A stretch of 28,796 nt of DNA from a virus. The position numbers and the translations under genes are program-made. The notes beneath the pieces were generated by a model that was not told where the DNA came from, did no database searches, and saw only the letters and a list, made by a program, of their open reading frames with translations. Positions within the stretch are counted from its first letter, which is position 1. The number at the start of each line of letters is the position of its first letter. Shown in pieces: positions 23,138 to 28,796 of the stretch. Location: positions 1-28,796 of the IMG/VR virus record IMGVR_UViG_3300029309_000249, one strand, 5' to 3'.

Positions 23138-23573
23138 CTGCCTCAGTAATTTTAAGGGTTAATGTTATACCATCACTTGTATACTCAATTGTATTGCCTT
23201 CTAAAGTGATGACACCTTCGCTCTGCGGTGTTTCTCCGAATAAGTTATTAACTAACTGTCTTGATAATTCTGCGTAAACTCTAGATTCTAAGTTACGCAT
23301 AAATCGTGCAAGAGTAGAATTTTCTTTTTCTCTCTTGATTTCATCTTGTAAAGCTTTTATTTCTTCTTTTATTGTAAGTTTACGGGTATATTCTTGATTT
23401 TCTATAGTCAAATAATGACTGGAAGTTCCTATGCCACTAAAACTAGGTGACTTAAATTTGTGTGTAATAGTATCTGCCCAAAGAGGGTTTGTTAAAATTA
23501 CAAGAAAGAAAAATATTAAGAGCAGTCCTGCAATTCTATATACCCAAATACTATCAGTCTTTTCTTTGGTCAT
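23088..23573 (-). CDS. csgF: CsgF-like curli assembly factor
   Basis: Periplasmic/surface factor that plugs and extends the CsgG pore in curli systems. From ATG 23573 it has 161 residues: a signal peptide with an 18-residue apolar core (cleavage near LWA-DT), then KFKSPSFSGIGTSSHYL, which matches the CsgF N-terminal NPSFGG...L motif that inserts into CsgG; a helical region (about 60-115, ending SRQLVNNLFGE); and a strand-rich C-terminus with the family's DGITLTLKITEADGTVTEI. An in-frame TTG at 23591 is a weaker start. It overlaps the upstream gene by 20 bases and csgG by 50. Adjacent csgG makes the call much stronger than the sequence alone. Confidence 0.85.
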   Translation of the reverse strand: MTKEKTDSIWVYRIAGLLLIFFFLVILTNPLWADTITHKFKSPSFSGIGTSSHYLTIENQEYTRKLTIKEEIKALQDEIKREKENSTLARFMRNLESRVYAELSRQLVNNLFGETPQSEGVITLEGNTIEYTSDGITLTLKITEADGTVTEIVIPIGTFTF

Positions 23574-23904
23574 CTCTGTCTGCCTTTGCAATTTTATTAC
23601 TGTTTATTAGTTGTGGTACGCCTAATATTGTTTTTATTAAAGTATCTTGTCTAATAATTTCATTATCTAAACTACGCACCCTATCTATTAATGCTACCAA
23701 AATACCATGTTGAGAATCAAGTTTTGTACCTAATCTTTCTTCTATAGCACTAATTTGTTGTGCAACCTTTTCATCAACAATATCTAATTTTTGCTCCATA
23801 CCATCAACAATACGAATGACTAACTTGTATATAAACCAACCTAGACCTATTGCAGCTGCTATGGGAAATCCGACCTCTTGTATGACAGTAACGGCTGATT
23901 CCAT
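23554..23904 (-). CDS. Single-span membrane protein with coiled coil, holin-like
   Basis: A 116-residue protein: a short polar N-terminus, one span at about 11-32 (GFPIAAAIGLGWFIYKLVI), then a long charged coiled coil (about 36-95) and a basic tail. The N-terminus ESAVTVIQEVGFPIAAAIGL resembles small phage proteins of the BhlA/YvrJ holin-like kind, but it lacks a second span. It lies between the thermonuclease and csgF with a 1-base overlap (TAATG) and a 20-base overlap. A role in lysis or in the envelope module is inferred from position. Confidence 0.62.
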   Translation of the reverse strand: MESAVTVIQEVGFPIAAAIGLGWFIYKLVIRIVDGMEQKLDIVDEKVAQQISAIEERLGTKLDSQHGILVALIDRVRSLDNEIIRQDTLIKTILGVPQLINSNKIAKADRDDQRKD

Positions 23905-24284
23905 TAGTAGTCACCCCAAACTTTTGTTTTTTTGCCTCCATTATACTCAACCGCATGACCTTCTTTAATTAGCACCTGGCAAATATCTCTGCCATCCTCT
24001 GTGTATGGTATACCAAGTATTCGTCCATACTTACCTTTACCCAAAGATTTTACTTTAAAATTACCGATACATAGCTCTTGTAAGCGTGATTTAGCTGCTA
24101 AACCTAGTTTTTTTTCTGCTAAATCTCTTGTACGACTTTCTGGAGTGTCTATACCTGCTAATCTTACACGTTGTTTGTGGAGTTTTACATCAAACCCAAG
24201 ATCTAAAGAACAATCAAAAGTATCTCCATCTACGATACGCTCTAGCGTAGCATTATATACAAACGCATCAGGAGACTTAGCCAT
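23904..24284 (-). CDS. Staphylococcal nuclease-like (SNase/thermonuclease) protein
   Basis: A 126-residue Ca-dependent-type nuclease. It has VDGDT (Asp19, Asp21), RLAGIDTPE with Arg41, Asp46 and Glu49, and GKYGRILG with Arg88; these match the metal-binding and catalytic Asp, Arg, Glu and Arg of the family, so activity is likely. No signal peptide is visible; it probably acts inside the cell or after lysis. Host-DNA breakdown for nucleotide recycling or removal of released DNA are plausible roles. Unusually it sits in the late operon among lysis and tail genes rather than with the replication genes. Confidence 0.88.
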   Translation of the reverse strand: MAKSPDAFVYNATLERIVDGDTFDCSLDLGFDVKLHKQRVRLAGIDTPESRTRDLAEKKLGLAAKSRLQELCIGNFKVKSLGKGKYGRILGIPYTEDGRDICQVLIKEGHAVEYNGGKKTKVWGDY

Positions 24285-24445
24285 TACTTACTTTGAGTTT
24301 TTTTTACTCGTTTTGTAGTCCAAGCTTCGTTAACATCTGGAGTTGATTTATCGTCTGCAACATAATGTCCTTTTTTGTTTCGTGTTCTTACTTTCACTTC
24401 TTCTGTGCCTGTAAGATTACCCCACAATCTTTTTAAAAAACTCAT
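24284..24445 (-). CDS. 53-residue basic phage protein
   Basis: The frame starts at ATG 24445 and its TAA shares one base with the thermonuclease ATG. The product MSFLKRLWGNLTGTEEVKVR continues RTRNKKGHYVADDKSTPDVN..., rich in Lys/Arg. The pattern FLKRLW..GTEEVKVRTRNKKG..ADD.STP..NEA.T.K resembles a small conserved protein I recall in marine phages, with no known function. AAGGA lies eight bases before the start. Confidence 0.68.
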   Translation of the reverse strand: MSFLKRLWGNLTGTEEVKVRTRNKKGHYVADDKSTPDVNEAWTTKRVKKTQSK

Positions 24446-24446
24446 G

Positions 24447-24608
24447 TTACTTATCCTTGGCTTTTAGAACATTTAAAGCACACCAATCAATAACTTTATA
24501 TAATTTAGCAAGCCACCAATCACCTTGGGGTGTTGGTGTAATTGCAGCAATTAGGGATGCTATTGCTATTATCGTGCAGATCCAGGTGAATGTGTTTATC
24601 CAAATCAT
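24447..24608 (-). CDS. 53-residue small membrane protein
   Basis: ATG 24608 directly follows the lipoprotein stop and uses AGGAGAAG, coded in that gene's last codons, as its Shine-Dalgarno. The product has one N-terminal span (about 4-23, INTFTWICTIIAIASLIAAI), then TPTPQGDWWLAKLYKVIDWC and ALNVLKAKDK. The ASLIAAITPTP...YK.ID..ALN..KAK pattern looks like a family I recall from marine phages, of unknown function. A lysis or envelope role is possible from the neighbourhood. Confidence 0.68.
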   Translation of the reverse strand: MIWINTFTWICTIIAIASLIAAITPTPQGDWWLAKLYKVIDWCALNVLKAKDK

Positions 24609-24887
24609 TTACTTCTCCTGTTCTTCTTCTTGCTTTGAGTCTTGTAACTCATTAGTTTGTTCATCAACTTGTTCTACCACGTTGTCAACAATACCTTCGG
24701 TCGAATCTGCAACAGTTTCAACTACTGAGGCTACATCTTCTAAAGCAGATGTTGTTATATTACCTGCTGTTTGTACAGTGGAATCAATAACGCTAGTGGT
24801 TAAATCTTTACCGCCATCTATAACAGCACCTACAGTTGCACATGAAGCTAAAAATAAAGCTCCAATGATTATTACTATTTCCTTCAT
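24609..24887 (-). CDS. Small outer-membrane-type lipoprotein
   Basis: A 92-residue protein with a lipoprotein signal peptide: short charged start, apolar core, and lipobox LASC with Cys16. The mature part is Thr/Val/Asp-rich, probably one long helix, ending in a Glu/Gln/Lys tail. Residue 17 is Ala, so no Asp inner-membrane retention signal; outer-membrane sorting is likely. It could be an o-spanin-like lysis protein or an envelope modifier; no inner-membrane spanin partner is clearly recognised. A strong AAGGAG precedes the start. Confidence 0.75.
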   Translation of the reverse strand: MKEIVIIIGALFLASCATVGAVIDGGKDLTTSVIDSTVQTAGNITTSALEDVASVVETVADSTEGIVDNVVEQVDEQTNELQDSKQEEEQEK

Positions 24888-24897
24888 AAATATCTCC

Positions 24898-25146
24898 TTA
24901 TTTTTCTAGGGTTTTAGTTTCTGTTTCTAAAACTTCATCCGCTTGCTCTTTTGTTGAGTCAACAAATGCTTTTTCAAAAACGCTTTTACTAGCCTTAACT
25001 TGGTCTAGTTGGAATTGTATCCGTGCCTCTTGATTAGATAAATCAAGTATCTGTGAATGTAAATATTGTTGTTGTGGTGTTAGATCTGCAATTTTCATTT
25101 CCTTATCGTCTAACATAACTACTGGCTCTTGGTTTTGTTTACTCAT
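24898..25146 (-). CDS. Small conserved phage protein (DUF6447-like)
   Basis: An 82-residue acidic protein. VVMLDDKEMKIADLTPQQQY gives the typical beta start and helix, followed by LHSQILDLSNQEARIQFQL and DQVKASKSVFEKAFVDSTKE as a likely coiled coil. I recall this layout from small proteins near tail genes of marine phages, labelled DUF6447; the family match is from memory. Function unknown; a virion or assembly role is inferred from place. Confidence 0.62.
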   Translation of the reverse strand: MSKQNQEPVVMLDDKEMKIADLTPQQQYLHSQILDLSNQEARIQFQLDQVKASKSVFEKAFVDSTKEQADEVLETETKTLEK

Positions 25147-25149
25147 TTT

Positions 25150-25497
25150 TTACTCGCTTAAAGTTTTAGTTACGCTTGTAGGTGATACTTTTTCAGCTAT
25201 CTGTTCATCTAATGATGCTTTCATAGCTGTAACTGTATCAGCAGTTAATGCTGTTTCAACCCAGCCTTGTACGTCACTTTCTTTTAGACTTGACCAGTTA
25301 ATAAAACTAGATAAATCATCTGTGCTTACAGCTTGTGAACCATAGCAAGTAGCTGTCCAGTTGTTGCCGTCACTGTCTTTATTAGTATCGTCTGTTGCAG
25401 TAAGTCTCCAATGTACGTTATGGACTACATTAGATTTACCACTTTTAGAGGGATATGTATCGCATGTTTTACAATCCCAAGTATATCCTATTGCCAT
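25150..25497 (-). CDS. Conserved phage protein (DUF7936-like)
   Basis: A 115-residue protein. The strand-rich N-terminus has TWDCKTCDTYPSKSGKSNVV and HNVHWRLTATDDTNKD, followed by GNNWTATCYGSQ, a helical SSLKESDVQGWVETAL and C-terminal SLDEQIAEKVSPTSVTKTL. This order is familiar from marine phages, adjacent to fibre genes. Two or three cysteines near the N-terminus are not spaced like a Zn site. Function unknown; probably virion-associated. Confidence 0.66.
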   Translation of the reverse strand: MAIGYTWDCKTCDTYPSKSGKSNVVHNVHWRLTATDDTNKDSDGNNWTATCYGSQAVSTDDLSSFINWSSLKESDVQGWVETALTADTVTAMKASLDEQIAEKVSPTSVTKTLSE

Positions 25498-25513
25498 ATT
25501 TATTCTCCTTTTT

Positions 25514-27718
25514 TTAGCTTTCTAAAGCTGTTATTCTTGCCTCTAGTTCTTGTATTGTTTTTACTAATAGTGGAACTAATTTACTTTGGTCTATACCTTG
25601 CATCTCTGCACCATCCTTTTCACCTGTTACGGATTCTGGAACTATGCTTGAAACTTCGTGAGCTAAGAAACCATCTAAAGTTGTATCTTTATCAGCTTTA
25701 AAATTAAATCTAGCTGGTTTTAATTGTTTTAATCTTGATGTTGCATCCCAAGTGTAATTTACATTTTCTTTCAATCTGTAGTCAGAGGATGTGTTAAAAG
25801 CTGTTGAAGATGCGTTTGTGGTAATAGAACCAACTACTCCGTTATCATTATAGAAGGTCATACAAGTTCTTGTATCTACAAGTCCATCAGCACCAACTGC
25901 AATACCTCTAATACTTGAGCTTAATTCAACAACTTGTCTATGGTCTCCAATATTTACTGGGTTTCCAGAGGTAGTACCAAGTAATAATTTACCATTATTA
26001 TCTATTTCCATAACCTGAGATAATGTGACTCCTGCTCCTGCACTTCCAGATGTTTGTGAATACCAAATATGTTCTCCAGCCTCTTGTCTGTAAGCACTTG
26101 ATTGATTAGTCTCAATATTTGCAAAAGAACCTGTATCAGTATCAACATACATATTATCTGTAAGAAAAGTACCATCAAGACCATGAACTCCTGTAGCATT
26201 TTCACTTATTACTGAACCTTTTTGACCTATAAAAAGTTGTGTCCAACCAGTATGTGTATCAGAAGGTGGATTAGTTCCCATACCTATTGACCCATTGCTA
26301 GCTATTCGCATCCTTTCTGCATCATTTGTACTAAATCTTAAAGGTATGGCATCAGCAGTACCAAGGAACATAACTGAAGCTGATATACCCATAAATCCAT
26401 CTTTATCAGTATCAGTTTCATGTACTAATACTAAAGGCTGAGTACCAGCTACATTAATACCACTAGCAGAACCAAAAGCACCAGCATTAAATGATGTAGC
26501 ACCAACAAGCAAATTACCAGCACTTGTAATTCTTACTTTTTCTGCACCTGCTGGATAGAAACCTATATCGTTACCAATATTCCCAATTTCTGCTTCACCA
26601 TTATTATCTTTAAAAGATGCTACAGCTATTGAGTCTGAACTTTCAAATCTAGCAACTAAATTTGATGTGCCTGAATTTACATGAAGCTTTTGAGCAGGAC
26701 CACTTGTACCAATACCAACATTACCTGATTCTAGAATAGTCATTAAAGCATTACTTGTGTCAACAGCAGTTTGATTATGTCCTATTACAAATACTTGGTC
26801 TGTTGCACTATTATTTGAATCTATATTAATTCTTAAAGAATTAGGCGTATTAATAGATAAGTTATTACTTGTATTTGTTTGTATGTTACCTGCTGCAATG
26901 GTCATATCATTTATTGCACTTGTTACAGTTATGCCTCCAACGGCTGTACTTAAAACTGTTGAGCCTAAATGTTTTAAGGCAACAGTTCCACCATCGCCAC
27001 CATCTGTACAAGTTAAATAATCAAAACCATCTGAATCTTGCAATTGTAAATTAGTACCTCTTACTAAAAGACTACCTGTTCCACCTTCTTGTATTCTTGA
27101 ATTTGAGCCATCGTGATAAATTTGTAAATCATCACTAGCACCAAATTTAGCTTTGGCATTATCAGCAAATTCTAAACAATCATCTGATTTATCCCAGACA
27201 AGGTTATTAGATGCACCAGTAAAAGTAACATCATCACTAAATGTTGTTGTGCTACTCACACTTAAAACAGAAACAGTTGTTGTGCCTGCTAAGTTTAAAT
27301 CAGTAAAGGCATCAACTATGGCTGCACCAGAACCAGCACCGTCTGAGTAAACAGCTTTTACATCACCAGCAGGTATGGTTACATTAGCACCACTACCTTG
27401 GGAAATAATTATGTTTTGTGATCCGCTAGTACCGTTTTCTATAAACCAAAGTTTAGATACGGTGTTTGGACCTATAGTAATCGTACAAGCTGAATCAAGT
27501 GTGCCTGTATATTTTAAATATAGTGATCTACCAGGATCAGTAGAACCGTCTGCTATTGTAGTAGTATGTGTGTCAGCGTTTGTTGTTATTGCTTCTGTTC
27601 CAAAGCTAAAAGCCTCTGCAATAAGTTCTAAATTTGTGTTTGTAGATGTTCCCCAGGTTCCTGACTCATCACCTGTCGCTATCTCTTTTAACCTTAAATC
27701 ATTTACATAAGTTGCCAT
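25514..27718 (-). CDS. Tail fibre with C-terminal S74 chaperone domain
   Basis: A 734-residue host-recognition fibre. The N-terminus (ATYVNDLRLKEIATGDESGT, then WGTSTNTNLELIAEAF) is the common virion-attachment start. The body is a Ser/Thr/Gly/Ala-rich beta region with motifs such as AKFGASDDLQIYHDGSNSRI, GNVGIGTSGPAQKLHV and NDAERMRIASNGSIGMGT, typical of trimeric beta-helical fibres. The C-terminal intramolecular chaperone (about 640-734) has SSDYRLKENV with Ser645 and Lys650 of the autocleavage dyad, then FLAHEV and a coiled coil QSKLVPLLVKTIQELEARIT. The chaperone should drive trimer folding and then be cleaved off. Confidence 0.92.
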   Translation of the reverse strand: MATYVNDLRLKEIATGDESGTWGTSTNTNLELIAEAFSFGTEAITTNADTHTTTIADGSTDPGRSLYLKYTGTLDSACTITIGPNTVSKLWFIENGTSGSQNIIISQGSGANVTIPAGDVKAVYSDGAGSGAAIVDAFTDLNLAGTTTVSVLSVSSTTTFSDDVTFTGASNNLVWDKSDDCLEFADNAKAKFGASDDLQIYHDGSNSRIQEGGTGSLLVRGTNLQLQDSDGFDYLTCTDGGDGGTVALKHLGSTVLSTAVGGITVTSAINDMTIAAGNIQTNTSNNLSINTPNSLRINIDSNNSATDQVFVIGHNQTAVDTSNALMTILESGNVGIGTSGPAQKLHVNSGTSNLVARFESSDSIAVASFKDNNGEAEIGNIGNDIGFYPAGAEKVRITSAGNLLVGATSFNAGAFGSASGINVAGTQPLVLVHETDTDKDGFMGISASVMFLGTADAIPLRFSTNDAERMRIASNGSIGMGTNPPSDTHTGWTQLFIGQKGSVISENATGVHGLDGTFLTDNMYVDTDTGSFANIETNQSSAYRQEAGEHIWYSQTSGSAGAGVTLSQVMEIDNNGKLLLGTTSGNPVNIGDHRQVVELSSSIRGIAVGADGLVDTRTCMTFYNDNGVVGSITTNASSTAFNTSSDYRLKENVNYTWDATSRLKQLKPARFNFKADKDTTLDGFLAHEVSSIVPESVTGEKDGAEMQGIDQSKLVPLLVKTIQELEARITALES

Positions 27719-27721
27719 ATT

Positions 27722-28483
27722 CTATGCTACCTCTTCCCAATTAGGAGTTTGTGTTTCATTAATTTCAGCAAAGGATGAACTTTGGTCAGTATTTATATTA
27801 GCATAATTTTTTGTTTGTGTATCATCTATTAGCGACCAAACCAATACACTACCTACAGATCCAACTGCCTCAACTCCTGTAGGTATAACATTTGCCTTTG
27901 AAATTACGGTAGGACTACCAACAGATCCTGTAGCAGACTGGCCCGTAATCTGAACTGTCATGCCTAAGGCTATAGAGATCGTACCTAATGCACTTGTACC
28001 CACAACTCCAGATGGTGAAACATTTGCCTTACCAGTAAGTGTTACAGTTCCTACAGATCCAGTAGCTGATACTCCAGATGGGCTTACATTTGCTTTTGCT
28101 ATTGTTGTAACGCTGCCTACGGCAGATGTGGCTGAAACTCCTGTTAGAGTAGCAACAGCGTTGTGATGAATAATTACAGAGCCAACGCTACCTGTGGCAC
28201 TTAGTCCTGCAACAGGAACATTTGCCTCTCCATCTACATCTACTGTAACCCCACCTACTGTTGCAACAGCAGTTGGTAAGACCGCTACTGCATCACCATT
28301 AACACCAACACCAGATACTGATGCTGTTGCGGATTGTCCAGATGGTATTACATTAGCTTTCGCTACGATAGAAACAGAACCAACAGCACTTGTTGCTGCT
28401 AATCCTGTAAGAGTAACTGGTATTGGTTCGCCCCAAGGACCCTCATCCCAGGCACCTCGACCCCAACCAGTAATATTAGCCAT
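27722..28483 (-). CDS. Repeat-rich structural protein beside the tail fibre
   Basis: A 253-residue protein. After MANITGWGRGAWDEGPWGEP come about nine repeats of 21-23 residues (25-217), then a conserved C-terminus (SLIDDTQTKNYANINTDQSS, ending ETQTPNWEEVA). The Gly/Trp-rich start and the C-terminus are features I recall from marine phage tail-region proteins. Repeats of V/T/S/A/G suggest a beta-stacked spike or fibre, perhaps a virion decoration protein. No enzymatic motif is present. It is separated from the fibre gene by three bases. Confidence 0.65.
   Translation of the reverse strand: MANITGWGRGAWDEGPWGEPIPVTLTGLAATSAVGSVSIVAKANVIPSGQSATASVSGVGVNGDAVAVLPTAVATVGGVTVDVDGEANVPVAGLSATGSVGSVIIHHNAVATLTGVSATSAVGSVTTIAKANVSPSGVSATGSVGTVTLTGKANVSPSGVVGTSALGTISIALGMTVQITGQSATGSVGSPTVISKANVIPTGVEAVGSVGSVLVWSLIDDTQTKNYANINTDQSSSFAEINETQTPNWEEVA
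27833..28411 (-). repeat. About nine degenerate 63-69-base coding repeats
   Basis: The units follow the pattern (S/T)G(V/L/Q)SATGSVGSV...AKANV(S/I)P. Adjacent central units (SGVSATGSVGTVTLTGKANV and TGVSATSAVGSVTTIAKANV) are the most alike, suggesting recent duplication there. Confidence 0.8.
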
Positions 28484-28494
28484 AGTAGGCTAGA

Positions 28495-28796
28495 TTAGGC
28501 TATTCTTATAATAGCTGTACTGGCTGCTGCTGCTGGAAAAACTATAGTAAAGTCACCTGCGGTGGATGTTTTATCACCACCAAAATCTATTGTTGCTACT
28601 GACTTATCGCTATTAGTATCGTTATAGATCATACAACCTCTTGCCGTAATAGTAGCTGTACCAAAGGTTAAATCTGCAAAATCAGTAAAACCTGTAGTAC
28701 CAGAACTTGTTGGTGCTACTTTAGTGAGTGCAGAACCGCCAGAAGTATAGTTTGTACCGCTTACTTCATTTGTAGTTGTAAATGCTGTTGTAGTAG
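28495..28796 (-). CDS. Structural protein, 5' end beyond the window
   Basis: About 100 C-terminal residues are visible: TTTNEVSGTNYTSGGSALTK, a middle with LTFGTATITARGCMIYNDTN, and the end FPAAAASTAIIRIA before TAA at 28497-28495. Short Thr/Gly/Ala-rich strands and the closing FPAA...AIIRIA are familiar from small proteins next to marine-phage tail fibre genes. It has no known enzymatic motif. Position at the head of the visible late operon suggests a virion component, probably tail-related; the start is outside the window. Confidence 0.62.
   Translation of the reverse strand, partial: TTTAFTTTNEVSGTNYTSGGSALTKVAPTSSGTTGFTDFADLTFGTATITARGCMIYNDTNSDKSVATIDFGGDKTSTAGDFTIVFPAAAASTAIIRIA

Noticed and set aside
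18783-23591. Possibility that the curli/cyclase cassette is bacterial DNA beside a prophage
   Set aside because: Phage genes continue on both sides on the same strand with overlapping or touching junctions, and no integrase, attachment repeat or bacterial gene is visible. A chimeric assembly cannot be fully excluded from one window.
1-28796. tRNA genes, CRISPR arrays, insertion sequences, integrase and attachment sites
   Set aside because: Gaps between genes are too short for tRNAs except 3336-3433, which is explained by promoters. I saw no direct-repeat/spacer pattern, transposase or recombinase.

Overview
The window is part of a tailed bacteriophage genome, not a bacterial chromosome. It holds a recombination/replication block, a convergent late operon of virion and lysis genes, and no host housekeeping genes. 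The DNA is AT-rich by eye, genes are packed with 0-20 base gaps or short overlaps, and many proteins are of types I know from uncultured marine phages (DUF3987 primase-helicase, Sak4-type ATPase, S74-tailed fibre, a P22 gp10-like stabilisation protein, several small marine-phage families). A podovirus-like phage of an AT-rich marine proteobacterium (SAR11/OM43 type) is my best guess; the host is inference. No integrase, tRNA or CRISPR is visible. Terminase, portal, capsid and DNA polymerase are not in the window; the head genes probably lie beyond the right edge, upstream in the late operon.

Layout. (1) 1-2109, plus strand: a chain of overlapping early genes with a RecE-like PD-(D/E)XK exonuclease, a DUF3310 protein, a small zinc-ribbon protein and several micro-ORFs. 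(2) 2135-3335, minus strand: DUF669 protein and Sak4-like recombination ATPase, ended by a hairpin terminator at about 2108-2135. (3) 3336-3433: divergent, overlapping sigma70-like promoters with inverted repeats. (4) 3434-6378, plus strand: HTH regulator, primase-polymerase/helicase fusion, PD-(D/E)XK nuclease. (5) 28796 down to 6371, minus strand: one unbroken late operon. In transcription order it holds a partial structural protein, a repeat-rich structural protein, an S74 tail fibre, two conserved small proteins, a lipoprotein, two 53-aa proteins, a thermonuclease, a membrane/coiled-coil protein, then CsgF, CsgG, a curlin-like protein, a FecR-domain protein and a CHASE2-adenylate cyclase. 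These are followed by two membrane proteins of the lysis module, a GH24 lysozyme, the gp10-like protein, a small virion protein and four large probable internal or tail virion proteins.

The most striking content is the 18783-23591 cassette. It is a complete-looking phage-borne curli secretion set (CsgF, CsgG lipoprotein, secreted curlin-repeat protein) fused by long gene overlaps to a FecR-domain exported protein and a transmembrane CHASE2 class III adenylate cyclase whose catalytic residues all appear intact. It sits directly upstream of the holin and lysozyme genes. In three consecutive junctions the signal peptide of the next exported protein is encoded inside the 3' end of the previous gene (50, 65 and 92 base overlaps). 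I infer that the phage builds an outer-membrane channel and an exported amyloid-like protein late in infection, coupled to a membrane sensor that makes cAMP. Possible roles are lysis or virion release, blocking superinfection, or clumping and surface modification; the sequence alone does not decide between them.
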